Shown here in pieces: positions 15,175 to 23,912 of a DNA stretch of 36,924 nucleotides; the first letter of the stretch is position 1; the number at the start of each line of letters is the position of its first letter. The stretch spans positions 1 through 36,924 of the forward strand of contig JAQWZU010000207.1 in NCBI GenBank assembly GCA_029253285.1, written 5' to 3'. Source of the stretch: Akkermansiaceae bacterium. Its GTDB lineage: Bacteria; Verrucomicrobiota; Verrucomicrobiia; Verrucomicrobiales; Akkermansiaceae. Under the pieces are notes generated by a model that saw only the letters and a program-made list of their open reading frames with translations, ran no database searches and was not told the DNA's origin. Both the position numbers and the translations under genes were made by a program.

Positions 15175-16400
15175 TCAAACGGATCGGGGGAGATCGCTTG
15201 GCAAAATTTAATGCAAAGTTGTTGTTTGCTAAGGGAGGAGAGGATTTTTTTGCGCCCTTTTTCTCCAATGGAGTCGAGAGCCGGGTCTTGCGAGGCTTCT
15301 TTGATGACCTCGATCATCTTGGCGGTTTCTCCATGGTCGATTTGCCAGCCTGCGTTGGTTTCTTCAATGATCTTCCCGATATGAGAGTCGGGTGGGCCAA
15401 GGTAAAGAATGGGTTTAGCGAGTACCATTGAGCCATAAAACTTACAGGGATGGACGCAACCTATCATAGGTGCTCCCATGGAGACGAGATGAATATCAGC
15501 GGCCGAGAGAGAATATTTTATCTGATCCAGCGGCTGGTAGGGAAGAGAGACGACATGCCCGGGTTCTTTGGATGCAATGAAGTCATCGACCGCTTGTTTT
15601 CCCTTACCACCACCAATGAAGAGAAAGACGAATCGTTCGTCATTTGCGAGAGCTTTGGCGGTATCGAGAAAGGTGTCGAGCGGATGAACGGGGCTGTGAT
15701 TGCCGCTATACATGAGGACGAATTTATCCTCCAGCTGGTGCTTCTTAATAAAGGGATTCTTGTCCCGGGGAATGATTTCGAGAGCCTGCTCGAGGGGCCA
15801 GGGAGGAAGAACGAGTATCTTGTTGTCTAGGTTTGGAGTTTTCTTTCGTACGTTGGCGGCCATGAATTCATCCAGTGCGATGATTCGGGAAGCTCTCTTG
15901 AGGAGGCGCCGGTTAAAGAAATTGAAAATCCGGGCCGGGAGGCTGTTCGGGCCAACGACTCCCTGGGCGATTGCCTGATCGGGATTCAAATCCATGACCC
16001 AGAAGTTGAATGGGATGCGTCGGATCAAGCTAATGAACCAGCCCACCATTCCTCCAATGGGTGGGGAGGTTGTTACAAGGATCGAGCTGACTTTTGGAAG
16101 GAAGAGCCCGCGTAGGATGGCTTGGAGACAAAAGATGCCCTGACCGACCAATCGGGTGAGAATGGATTTCTTGCCGAAAGAAGAGAATGGGAGGCGTTTG
16201 ATGGTGACGCCATTGGCGATTTCCGTGGCGGGAAATTCCAAGCTCGGATCATCGTAACCACGGTTTGAGGTGAAGACGGTGACCTTCCAGCCTTGTGCTC
16301 CCATTTCCTCGGCAACATCGGCCATGTATTGTCCCACCGCAGCCGGGTCGGGCACGTAGACCTGGCTGATCAGGAGAAGATGTTTCTTTGGTTTGCTCAC
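15171..16400 (-). CDS. Glycosyltransferase, GT4 type (WbuB-like)
   Basis: A 409-residue GT-B-fold transferase. The N-terminal half begins LLLISQVYVPDPAAVGQYMADVAEEM, with the Gly-rich acceptor-side loop near residue 23, and contains TTSPPIGG (109-116) and VMDLNPDQA, as in the WbuB family of O-antigen fucosaminyl-type transferases. The C-terminal donor half has LMYSGNHSP and FLFIGGGKGK. The usual EX7E motif is not clear; PCKFYGSMVLAKPIL stands in its place. Sugar specificity cannot be deduced. It overlaps both neighbours by four bases. Confidence 0.85.
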   Translation of the reverse strand: MSKPKKHLLLISQVYVPDPAAVGQYMADVAEEMGAQGWKVTVFTSNRGYDDPSLEFPATEIANGVTIKRLPFSSFGKKSILTRLVGQGIFCLQAILRGLFLPKVSSILVTTSPPIGGMVGWFISLIRRIPFNFWVMDLNPDQAIAQGVVGPNSLPARIFNFFNRRLLKRASRIIALDEFMAANVRKKTPNLDNKILVLPPWPLEQALEIIPRDKNPFIKKHQLEDKFVLMYSGNHSPVHPLDTFLDTAKALANDERFVFLFIGGGKGKQAVDDFIASKEPGHVVSLPYQPLDQIKYSLSAADIHLVSMGAPMIGCVHPCKFYGSMVLAKPILYLGPPDSHIGKIIEETNAGWQIDHGETAKMIEVIKEASQDPALDSIGEKGRKKILSSLSKQQLCIKFCQAISPDPFE

Positions 16401-17215
16401 GATGTCTTTGAAGTGAGAATTCTCCGGCGAATATCCTCGAAGTAGCCTTTCTTTATCCAGGAGAAACGGAATCCGACGCGTCCATCAAGGAAGCCTTTTT
16501 TGAGAAAGTAGGAAATGAGAAAGTAGAAGCTTCCAAGCCACCACTTGCTGAGGTGGCGATACTTGAATTGCTGCCGCTTGTTGAGCGAGGTCCAGGCCTC
16601 GGGGTCCGACTGGAGCCATTGGTAGCGTTTGGCTTCCCAGGCAGCATATTCCTTGTGCTTGGCGATATAGGATTCGAGACCGCGGAAATCATGGTGTTCA
16701 AGAGGAGAAAAGATCTCCTCGGTGGGACCGTCGAGAACCGGATGTTCGTGCACCTCCATATCGAGGTGACTCCAAAAATCTTCCGGAAAGCGTTCGTATT
16801 CACCGGCCTCTGGTTTGAAGAGAGCGAGCTTCCGCATGACATCACCATGATGAAGCTGGCGGTCCATGAACCAATTGTCGTATCGGAGCCAAAACCCCAC
16901 CATTTTGGAATCAAGCTTTGATTTGACTTCATCAAGGAAGGCCGGAGTGATTCGCTCGTCTGCATCGAGGAAGAGAACCCATTCGTGTTTGAAGGAATGG
17001 TTTTGCAGAGCCCAGTTTCGTTTCTTGGGAAAGGCCCCGTTCCATTTGAAATTGAGAACAGTGAGATTAGCCTTCTCCGCGATGGAAAGAGTGGCGTCGC
17101 TACTGCCGGAATCGACGATGACGACGTCACTGAATTTCCCTTTCAATGATTCGAGACACCCGGGGAGATTTTTCTGCTCATTGAGAACAGGGATGCAAAC
17201 GGAAATTGGAAGCAT
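16397..17215 (-). CDS. Glycosyltransferase family 2 (WaaE/KdtX-like)
   Basis: A 272-residue GT-A transferase. ISVCIPVLNEQKNLPGCLES opens the nucleotide-sugar-binding fold, VDSGSSD lies at 34-40 and the DXD-type metal motif is in LDADER at 83-88. The middle, with GFWLRYDNWFMDR and HGDVMRKLALFK, and HHDFRGLESYIAKHKEYAAWEA resemble WaaE-type lipopolysaccharide-core glucosyltransferases. It probably adds a hexose on the cytoplasmic side of the membrane; the C-terminus has a short hydrophobic patch for membrane association. It overlaps the next gene by four bases and follows the acetyltransferase gene by six. Confidence 0.87.
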   Translation of the reverse strand: MLPISVCIPVLNEQKNLPGCLESLKGKFSDVVIVDSGSSDATLSIAEKANLTVLNFKWNGAFPKKRNWALQNHSFKHEWVLFLDADERITPAFLDEVKSKLDSKMVGFWLRYDNWFMDRQLHHGDVMRKLALFKPEAGEYERFPEDFWSHLDMEVHEHPVLDGPTEEIFSPLEHHDFRGLESYIAKHKEYAAWEAKRYQWLQSDPEAWTSLNKRQQFKYRHLSKWWLGSFYFLISYFLKKGFLDGRVGFRFSWIKKGYFEDIRRRILTSKTS

Positions 17216-17221
17216 GGTTTT

Positions 17222-17752
17222 TTATCTGTGTCCGATCACTTTTGCGGGATTTCCGGCAACGACGTTTCCCGCCTTGACGTCCTTGGTGACGACCGCCCGG
17301 GCTCCCACGATGCCTTTCTTTTCGATGAGGATATTCGGACCAACAAAGGTATCAGCGCAGACCCAGGCTCCGTCCTCGATGGTGATATTGGCTTTGATCA
17401 AGGGCATGGAGTCGTCTCTGAAATCATGGCTGCCGGCGCAGAGGTGGGACCGTTGGGAAATAGTGACATGTTCTCCGATGGTGATTTCCCCCAAATTGTA
17501 AATAATCGTTTCAAACCCGACCGAACTCCATGAACCGATCTCAAGATTCCACGGAATGAAAACGCGGCAGCTTGGAGTGAAATGGACACCCTTGCCTACC
17601 TTGGCTCCGAAGAGCCGGAGAAGAAATCGACGCCACCCCCAGAGAGGGCGGGGACTCCATCGGAAGAGGGGAGAGCAGAGAGTCCAGAGGGCGCGTCCGG
17701 CAAGTTCCTTTCGGGTCCACTTGCGTGCTTTTCTGTTAGATTCAATGTCCAT
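17222..17752 (-). CDS. WcaF-like sugar O-acetyltransferase (hexapeptide repeat)
   Basis: A 176-residue left-handed beta-helix acyltransferase. The N-terminus (RKELAGRALWTLCSPLFRWSPRP) and the CAGSHDF motif near 105-111, with the likely catalytic His, fit the colanic-acid WcaF group. Hexapeptide repeats follow (ITIEDGAWVCADTFVGPN, GIVGARAVVTKDV) up to the AGNPAKVIG end. It would transfer acetyl from acetyl-CoA to a sugar of the repeat unit. Its start lies within the end of the preceding glycosyltransferase gene (11-base overlap). Confidence 0.88.
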   Translation of the reverse strand: MDIESNRKARKWTRKELAGRALWTLCSPLFRWSPRPLWGWRRFLLRLFGAKVGKGVHFTPSCRVFIPWNLEIGSWSSVGFETIIYNLGEITIGEHVTISQRSHLCAGSHDFRDDSMPLIKANITIEDGAWVCADTFVGPNILIEKKGIVGARAVVTKDVKAGNVVAGNPAKVIGHR

Positions 17753-18782
17753 TTAAGATATTTTGGTATGCGGCTACAATTCGTAGTCCAATTTCCTCCC
17801 AAGCAAATTCATTTTTCACCCAATTCGCGCCCCGCTGTCCCATGAGCGATCTTTCTTCGCAGGCCAGGGCTGATTGTAAGGCCTTGGCGAGTGTTTCGGG
17901 TGTTGGGTCGACCCACCAGCCGCATCGATGCTCGATGAGACCTTTCCAGGGTGTTCCGGTGGTGGTGATGACTGGAGTGCCTGCGGCGAGAGCTTCGGCA
18001 ATGACGATACCAAAGTTTTCGCTGTAGGTGGGAAGGGCAAAAAGTTGAGCGCTTCCGAGAGCAGACAGCTTCTCCTTCCCTTCGAGCGGGCCCTCGAAGC
18101 TCCATTCATCCGAAAGGTCGGCTTGTGCGACCGCTCTTTTGACTTCTTCGGTGTGGCCACCCTCGTCAGGGCCGATGACGCGCATGCGCCATCCCTCGGG
18201 ACGGATCTTTTTCCAAACATCGACCCACATCAGAAGTCCTTTTTTCGGATGGATCCGGCTGAGGAAGACGACACTTTTCTCTTTGGTGAAGTCTCCTTTG
18301 AATTCAGAGAAATCGATGCCGTTTGGAATGACGAATGATTCCTGATTGAGTCCGAGTTGTCGGAATTGCGCCGCTTCGGATTCGGCGGTGGCGTGGAAGG
18401 CGGTGGCGGATTGGAGATCGCGTCGCTGGTAGAGCCACCAGGCGATTTTCTTTTTCCACTTGTTGTGGTTGATAGCCCAGGGCTCGAGCATACCTCTGGG
18501 GCTGACAATGCGTGGGATCTTGTTGGAGCGGGCCCACTGAGCCATACGGTGGTTGTTGGGCAGCCAGACTCCGTGATCGTGGAGGAGGTCGATTTCGATG
18601 TCGGGGAAGTCACCCCGATGAAGAGTGACGCCGGTGGGTTCTTCGAGTTTTTCTGGTATGTCCGGTGCCCAAAGATGGACTTCGGTTCCTGCCTTTGCTG
18701 CAGCGGAGGCGAGTCCCGGGACGGACCGGGCGGGGCCACCGGTGTCCAGGCTGAGGCTGGCAACTGTGTGAAGAATGCGCAT
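17742..18782 (-). CDS. Glycosyltransferase, GT4 type
   Basis: About 346 residues when started at the ATG at 18782, giving MRILHTVASLSLDTGGPARSV, the expected first strand and Gly-rich loop of the family; the longer open frame upstream only covers the end of the neighbouring gene. The donor half has VVFLSRIHPKKG, the UDP-binding region and the EX7E motif in SENFGIVIAEALAAGTPVI. It would add a sugar in the cytoplasm with retention of configuration. The start lies one base after the stop of the upstream transferase, and the end overlaps the acetyltransferase gene by 11 bases. Confidence 0.88.
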   Translation of the reverse strand: MRILHTVASLSLDTGGPARSVPGLASAAAKAGTEVHLWAPDIPEKLEEPTGVTLHRGDFPDIEIDLLHDHGVWLPNNHRMAQWARSNKIPRIVSPRGMLEPWAINHNKWKKKIAWWLYQRRDLQSATAFHATAESEAAQFRQLGLNQESFVIPNGIDFSEFKGDFTKEKSVVFLSRIHPKKGLLMWVDVWKKIRPEGWRMRVIGPDEGGHTEEVKRAVAQADLSDEWSFEGPLEGKEKLSALGSAQLFALPTYSENFGIVIAEALAAGTPVITTTGTPWKGLIEHRCGWWVDPTPETLAKALQSALACEERSLMGQRGANWVKNEFAWEEIGLRIVAAYQNILNGH

Positions 18783-18783
18783 A

Positions 18784-19890
18784 TCAGGGATGGTTCGAAA
18801 GGATCTTGGCGAGTCGGTTGCGGAAGGCATCCTTGCCAAATCGCTCGGTGCAGTCGTCGTGAAGCTCTTGGCGGTTCCGCGGAGGAGAGGTGAGAACTTT
18901 GTCGATGGCAGCGGAGATTTCCTCGTCGCTTTCGGGGTCAATCAAGGTGCCGAGCACGCCATTGGCAAGAGCATCGACCGAGCCGTCGCGATTGCCGGCG
19001 ATGACGGGGAGTCCGGTGGCGGCGGCTTCGAGAAAGACAATGCCGAAGCCTTCTTTTTTACTCGGAAGAACGAAAAGATCGGAGCTGCGATAGAGATCAG
19101 GGAGGGTTTCGTCAGGGACGAAGCCGGGGAAGCGGCAATGACCGGAAATGCCAAGGTCCGCTGCGATTTGTTTGACGTTTTCAAGGTCGTCGCCTTTGCC
19201 TCCGAGCACCCAATGAAGCTTGGGGTGCTTCTTGATGAGTTGGGGCATGAGTTGCAGGAGACGATGGTAGCCTTTGGCTGTTTCGGTTTTACTGACGCGG
19301 CACATGCTGAGCATGACTTGGGCGTTATCGGGGAGGCTCAAATCTTCACGCCAGGAAGTCTTGGAAGGGATGGCCGTAAAGCGTGATGCATCGAAGGTGT
19401 TTGGGAAGACTTCGATGGGTGGAATCTTATCTCCAAGTTGTTTGCGGAGTCGCTCGGCGGTGTAGTTGCTCACCGGTAGAACACAGTTGGCGGACCGCAA
19501 GCCATCAGCGACCTTGCTGCCTTCGATATTCCAGACATCGATGCCGTGGGCCACGCTGAGATAAGGTTTCTTGCGGAGCTTGAGCCAAGGAGTGAAATGG
19601 GGATGGGTCGAGAAAAAGAATGGGTAAGCTTTGGTGAGGCTAGCTGCCATGATGGCAAAGCGTCGCAGGGAGTTTGGGAGAGAACCGCATCCGGTGAAGG
19701 TACGATCTTTCAAGAAGTCGTCAGGGCAGTCGCTTCGGCGGTCGTTTCGGGAGATGACTGGAACGGGGTGTCCATAGATTTCATCGAGCGCTTCGATGGT
19801 GCGCCGTGAAAAGACCTGTACGCCGCCGGTGAGCCGAAAGAGTTCGGGGACCAAGACCACCGGGGGGGAGTTGTCAGGTGAGGGCTTCAT
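18784..19890 (-). CDS. Glycosyltransferase, GT4 type
   Basis: About 368 residues from the ATG at 19890, which overlaps the previous gene's stop as ATGA. The extension further upstream is a shadow of that gene. It begins MKPSPDNSPPVVLVPELFRLTGGVQVFSR in which GGVQ is the usual acceptor-side loop. The C-terminal half has VLGGKGDDLENV, a GF-G-VFLEAA region with the EX7E motif (KEGFGIVFLEAAATG) and GLPVIAG. A run of seven G (19862-19868, C on the coding strand) sits in codons 7-9. Donor and acceptor are unknown. Confidence 0.87.
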   Translation of the reverse strand: MKPSPDNSPPVVLVPELFRLTGGVQVFSRRTIEALDEIYGHPVPVISRNDRRSDCPDDFLKDRTFTGCGSLPNSLRRFAIMAASLTKAYPFFFSTHPHFTPWLKLRKKPYLSVAHGIDVWNIEGSKVADGLRSANCVLPVSNYTAERLRKQLGDKIPPIEVFPNTFDASRFTAIPSKTSWREDLSLPDNAQVMLSMCRVSKTETAKGYHRLLQLMPQLIKKHPKLHWVLGGKGDDLENVKQIAADLGISGHCRFPGFVPDETLPDLYRSSDLFVLPSKKEGFGIVFLEAAATGLPVIAGNRDGSVDALANGVLGTLIDPESDEEISAAIDKVLTSPPRNRQELHDDCTERFGKDAFRNRLAKILSNHP

Positions 19891-21056
19891 TTCATGATGG
19901 CTTCGATGAGAGCATCGCCCGCCGCTTTGTAGGAAAACTTGTCCATTTTCTTTTGCGCACGTTGCCCCATCTTGTGTGTTTCGATAGGGTTCTTCAGCGC
20001 CTGCTTCATCGCTTTTCTGAGCGCCTTGACGTCTCCGGCCGGAAAAATCCATCCGGTCTTCCCTTGGATGACCAGATCGGGCCCACAACCGACATGGCTG
20101 CTCACGATGGCGGGCCTTCCGAGATTCATCGCTTCGTTAATCGCCAGTCCCCAGGTCTCACCGCGTCCGTAGGATGGAAGCATCACGATGTTTCCGGCGG
20201 CATAGACTTTGGGCATTTGGCTTTGGTTTTGGAAAGGGGCGAAGAAGACCCGTTTGTCCTTGGTCTTCTTCAATTGTTTTTCGTGTTCCCCGCCGCCAAT
20301 CAGGAGGAGGGCGCAATCGGGGTTGTCGATTTTTTCAAAGGCGGAGAGAAGATCGAGAGGACGCTTTTTCGATTCGAATTTTCCCGCTGAGAGAAAGACG
20401 AAAGCCTTCTTGGGAATTCCGAGTTCCTTGCGCCATTTGTTGGCTGCCTTCTCTGCTTCCTCCGCGGCGTCTTGAAAGCGGTCATTGTCGACACAGTGAT
20501 AGGCGCGCGTGAGTTTCTTCTTCTTAATGCCACAGCTTTTAAAATATTCTTCGTTGGCCTGCCCGACCGAAAGAAAGGTTTGGAAGCGCTTGAAGATCAT
20601 GGCCCGGAGGTTGCGGGAGAGTTTTTGTTTCCAGCCTTTCGTTGGAAAGAGGTTGTGGGAGTCTCCTCGAAAGATCATGGGAACCTTGCGAAGTTGGCGG
20701 GAGAGAATAATGCGCAAATGGGTGGCGTAGTTGTATCCGAAGATCAGGATAGAGTCGGGGTTCCATTTCGAAATGGCTTTGACCGCTCCGGGATTATCCA
20801 GTCCGCGGAAATGGTGTGTGCCGGGGTCCTTGCTTTGGTTTTTGAGGAATTCGGAATGATAGCCATCGAGTAGTGGAATGTCCCAGCTGAACGAAGTTCC
20901 GAACTTTTCGTCAGTCGTCTCCTTGATGCCAAAATCCCAAAGATAAAAGACCTTGAGCTTTAATTCATCTCTGTCCGCGAGATGGCGAAACCACGGAGAG
21001 TAATATTGGATCGGGTGGGAAATGACCACCGCAAGTCGTTTCACTTTGGAGGCCAT
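19887..21056 (-). CDS. Glycosyltransferase, GT4 type
   Basis: About 389 residues from the ATG at 21056 (MASKVKRLAVVISHPIQYYSP), one base after the stop of the upstream membrane protein. The HPIQYYSPWFR start is common to a group of GT4 enzymes in bacterial surface-glycan loci. FLSAGKFESKKRPLDLL begins the donor domain, LLIGGGEH follows and the EX7E motif is in GETWGLAINEAMNLGRPAI. The remaining part of the longer open frame overlaps the upstream gene and has no protein-like features. Confidence 0.88.
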   Translation of the reverse strand: MASKVKRLAVVISHPIQYYSPWFRHLADRDELKLKVFYLWDFGIKETTDEKFGTSFSWDIPLLDGYHSEFLKNQSKDPGTHHFRGLDNPGAVKAISKWNPDSILIFGYNYATHLRIILSRQLRKVPMIFRGDSHNLFPTKGWKQKLSRNLRAMIFKRFQTFLSVGQANEEYFKSCGIKKKKLTRAYHCVDNDRFQDAAEEAEKAANKWRKELGIPKKAFVFLSAGKFESKKRPLDLLSAFEKIDNPDCALLLIGGGEHEKQLKKTKDKRVFFAPFQNQSQMPKVYAAGNIVMLPSYGRGETWGLAINEAMNLGRPAIVSSHVGCGPDLVIQGKTGWIFPAGDVKALRKAMKQALKNPIETHKMGQRAQKKMDKFSYKAAGDALIEAIMK

Positions 21057-21057
21057 T

Positions 21058-22641
21058 TTATTGGTAATGTCGATTGGGTTTGGGGCCTTTGGCCTCTTCT
21101 TCCTGATCTTTCTTAAAGAGAATGAAAAGACCTGATCCGGCGACGGTGACGGCCACGAGAAACTGGAATGTGGAGGTGAGGAGGACACTGGCGACCATTT
21201 CGTATGAGCCTGCGGTGATAAGAAGGAGTCCTCCAAGAATGAAGCCTTCCACCGACATGACACGTTTGCGCATGGATGTGCGCTCCAACCATCCCAATGC
21301 GGCACCCATGAGAAGGCCGAATAAAACAGGACCGGCCCAAACTCCAAAGTTTCCGATGGCTTCGGGCAGAAGTCCCCAGGCAATGAACACCTTTTCCGTA
21401 TCTTCTTTTGAGGCCTGACGACCGAAGTGGACATTGAGGATGGCTTGTCCTTCGTGGGCAAATGGTTTGTCAGGCCAGAAGGCGCGTGGAATGAATAGTG
21501 GGGGGATCAGGGCATAGGTTTCACCGGCGAGGATTGCCTTGTTCTTGTGTTCGATGGCGTCGACGACGTAGAGCGTGTTTTGGAGATTGTTGATCCGCTC
21601 GAAGACGCTCATTCCTTCCTCGGGTGCGACGCTGTTTTTTTTCTTGGAACCGAAAACTGTTTCGCTGCTGGTCTCAATCCAATCGAGATAGAATTGAGGG
21701 AGATTTTCAAAATCAAGCTGGGTCTCGAGAGTTCCCGGAACCCAGTAGCGCTCCCGAATATCGGTTTTGCCCTGGTTGAGAAATCCGACGATTCCCAGGG
21801 TTGCTGCCAGGAGTCCCCACGGAGGATTTCCTTTTCCCAGAGCCATGCCCACGATGGAGGCGAGGACGATGCTGCTGGCGGCCGAAATCAAGACGTCGAC
21901 CATTGAGAATAGACAGATTATTAGAACCAAGACCCAGAAGAGTAATTTTTTTCCGGGTTCGGAAACTTTCCCTAGAACGAGTCCTCCAAGGAGTGCGCCC
22001 AACATGGCCGCGGCGGAGGCAAAGGTTCGCAAGATAGGGAAGACTCCCTGAAGTGAAGGCGGGAGAAGGTTCCAGATCAGGCCGGTTCGTGAACCGAAGT
22101 GAAATAAGACCGCGAGGACCAAGAGGCCCGAGGCGAGGGTGAAGCACTTCGCTTCCGCTTCCTGTCCCTTGCCAAGCGAGAGGTCAAATTTCGAGGGGGT
22201 CCGTTCTCCGCGATTGATGACGAAGTGCCACCCGGCCATCACACAGGTGAAAAAGATCCCGGTAATGAGAGCGGAAGTGATGAGGACCTGCTCATAGTTA
22301 CTGGGGATCTCGTGTCGGTAGGCGAAAAGAGGCATGGCATAGACGAGGCCCTGCTGGGTGAGGAAAATGGGGAGGATGGGAAGGCCGTTGCGGTTTTGAT
22401 TCAGCCAAAAGCGATACCCCAAGATCGCCGGAGCCACGATCATGACATAGGGCAGGGCGTAATCTGCGTAAGTCAGAACGAGGGTGGCCAGCCCGAGAGC
22501 GCTGATGATCAGAAGGGCGTAATATCCGCCCCGAAACAAGCCGCGGGCCTGGCGCGAGGTGTCCGTATAGGTGGCCTCAACGAAGCTCACATTATCGGGT
22601 GTCACCAGGCGGGCGCGACGTTTTCTAGGGGGTTGGTTCAT
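21058..22641 (-). CDS. Polymerase-like polytopic membrane protein (candidate Wzy)
   Basis: A 527-residue protein with a basic cytoplasmic N-terminus and about twelve membrane segments. A large polar loop (about residues 300-400) ends with ALIPPLFIPRAFWPDKP (about 381-397), a signature seen in O-antigen or oligosaccharide repeat-unit polymerases. Such enzymes polymerise undecaprenyl-linked units in the periplasm. No flippase (Wzx) gene is visible, and the locus contains an ABC exporter, so the exact role is open. It overlaps the upstream glycosyltransferase by four bases and lies in the middle of the operon. Family membership is based on topology and the loop motif, not on a catalytic residue. 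Confidence 0.68.
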   Translation of the reverse strand: MNQPPRKRRARLVTPDNVSFVEATYTDTSRQARGLFRGGYYALLIISALGLATLVLTYADYALPYVMIVAPAILGYRFWLNQNRNGLPILPIFLTQQGLVYAMPLFAYRHEIPSNYEQVLITSALITGIFFTCVMAGWHFVINRGERTPSKFDLSLGKGQEAEAKCFTLASGLLVLAVLFHFGSRTGLIWNLLPPSLQGVFPILRTFASAAAMLGALLGGLVLGKVSEPGKKLLFWVLVLIICLFSMVDVLISAASSIVLASIVGMALGKGNPPWGLLAATLGIVGFLNQGKTDIRERYWVPGTLETQLDFENLPQFYLDWIETSSETVFGSKKKNSVAPEEGMSVFERINNLQNTLYVVDAIEHKNKAILAGETYALIPPLFIPRAFWPDKPFAHEGQAILNVHFGRQASKEDTEKVFIAWGLLPEAIGNFGVWAGPVLFGLLMGAALGWLERTSMRKRVMSVEGFILGGLLLITAGSYEMVASVLLTSTFQFLVAVTVAGSGLFILFKKDQEEEAKGPKPNRHYQ

Positions 22642-23912
22642 GCGGATTCCTCCAGGCAGGTTTTGAAGAAGGTGCCCAATTTCTGAGCTTGTGACTTCGC
22701 ATCATAGGGAATGAAGGCCTCCTCATCGAGAGGGACTTTTCGGATGTCGCCATTTTCATCGAAGGCGGTGGCGCGAATCTTTTCGGCGAGTTGCTTGATC
22801 GAGGTGTCGGAGTCGAAATTTACGATGGTTCCTCCATCCACCGAGTTTATGATTTTGGTGACGGAGCTTTCTTGATGAAAGACGGCCAGCATGGGGCGTC
22901 CGGCAAGAAGATAGGGGTAGATTTTGGAGGCCGTGTAGCCGGGGTCGTTGGAACCGGGAACAATCAGAGCGTCGGCATCAAGGAGGCACCTTAAGGCGGT
23001 GGAGTAGGGAATGCGATCGGGTAATTCGTGAACGATGGACTCCAAACCATAGTCCTTAGCAAGTGGTTCGATCGATTTCTCTCCGCGACCGGCTCCGGCA
23101 TAAGAGGTGCCGATGAAGTGAAGGCGAAGTTGTTCTTTCTTTGGGTGATCCTGAAGGGCTTCGAAGATGCCTCGCACGGAGGATTCCATGTAAGCGCCCC
23201 CGGCTCCGATATAAACCCAGTGGGTGAATTGGTCCTCCGGATCGAAAAGGTCCTGTGTGGTGTCGGTGACCCGGTTGAGGTCACGACGATCACCAGGAAA
23301 GGGAAGAATGATGGAGGGTGGAATCTTGCCGTAACGTTTGGCAAGTTGCTTGGGGTAGGCGGGGGAAACCGAGGTCATTCCAATGCACTGGGCGATGACC
23401 CGAGGTTCGTGGAATACATTGAGTCGCTGGGAGAGCCAGTACTTGAGTGGCCCACCGGGAGGTCTGACTTGTGGGTTCTCGCGATAGTAATCGGTGATCC
23501 AAGGATCGTGGTAATCCATGGCGAAGGGAATGCCGAACCGTTTTTTCCAGCGTGGACCCAGACTATGAACGGGCCATTGGGTAGTGGAGAAGTAGACAAG
23601 ATCGAATTTCCCGTTCTTGAGAAGCTCATCGCCTTTTTTTCGGAGGGCGCGTTTGGCCCGGAGGCTCAGGGTGCCTAGGCCCGGGATTTTTCGCCAGGAT
23701 AGATCGAGCGCGTTGACGCGATGAATGGGGATGTCGTCGGGAAGTCCTTCGACGAGCCAGGGGTCTTCCGGCGCGGCGACCTGGGCGGAATTGACGGCGA
23801 GGACTTCGGCGGTTATTCCGGCTTTGGCGAGATAGGGAAGAATCATGCGCACCCGTTGCATATCCGGCGCATTCGTCGGAGGGAAGTGGGGTGAGATGAT
23901 GAGGACTTTCAT
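22638..23912 (-). CDS. Glycosyltransferase-like protein (GT-B fold)
   Basis: A 424-residue protein beginning MKVLIISPHFPPTNAPDMQRVRM, the GT4-type first strand and acceptor loop. AMDYHDPW (about 131-138) is common in this subgroup. The donor-side half has HWVYIGAGGAYM, LRLHFIGTSYAG and DPGYTASKIYPYLLAGRPML, but no standard EX7E motif, as in several related exopolysaccharide transferases. It overlaps genes on both sides by four bases. Substrate unknown. Confidence 0.82.
   Translation of the reverse strand: MKVLIISPHFPPTNAPDMQRVRMILPYLAKAGITAEVLAVNSAQVAAPEDPWLVEGLPDDIPIHRVNALDLSWRKIPGLGTLSLRAKRALRKKGDELLKNGKFDLVYFSTTQWPVHSLGPRWKKRFGIPFAMDYHDPWITDYYRENPQVRPPGGPLKYWLSQRLNVFHEPRVIAQCIGMTSVSPAYPKQLAKRYGKIPPSIILPFPGDRRDLNRVTDTTQDLFDPEDQFTHWVYIGAGGAYMESSVRGIFEALQDHPKKEQLRLHFIGTSYAGAGRGEKSIEPLAKDYGLESIVHELPDRIPYSTALRCLLDADALIVPGSNDPGYTASKIYPYLLAGRPMLAVFHQESSVTKIINSVDGGTIVNFDSDTSIKQLAEKIRATAFDENGDIRKVPLDEEAFIPYDAKSQAQKLGTFFKTCLEESA

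Noticed and set aside
18783-18941. N-terminal extension of the GT4 gene ending at 17742
   Set aside because: It overlaps the upstream glycosyltransferase; the family N-terminus MRILHTVASLSL begins at 18782.
19891-20088. N-terminal extension of the GT4 gene ending at 18784
   Set aside because: The extension reads the upstream gene out of frame; the ATGA overlap start at 19890 gives the normal family start.
21057-21461. 135-codon N-terminal extension of the GT4 gene ending at 19887
   Set aside because: It is the shadow of the polymerase-like gene; MASKVKRLAVVISHP at 21056 is the expected beginning.
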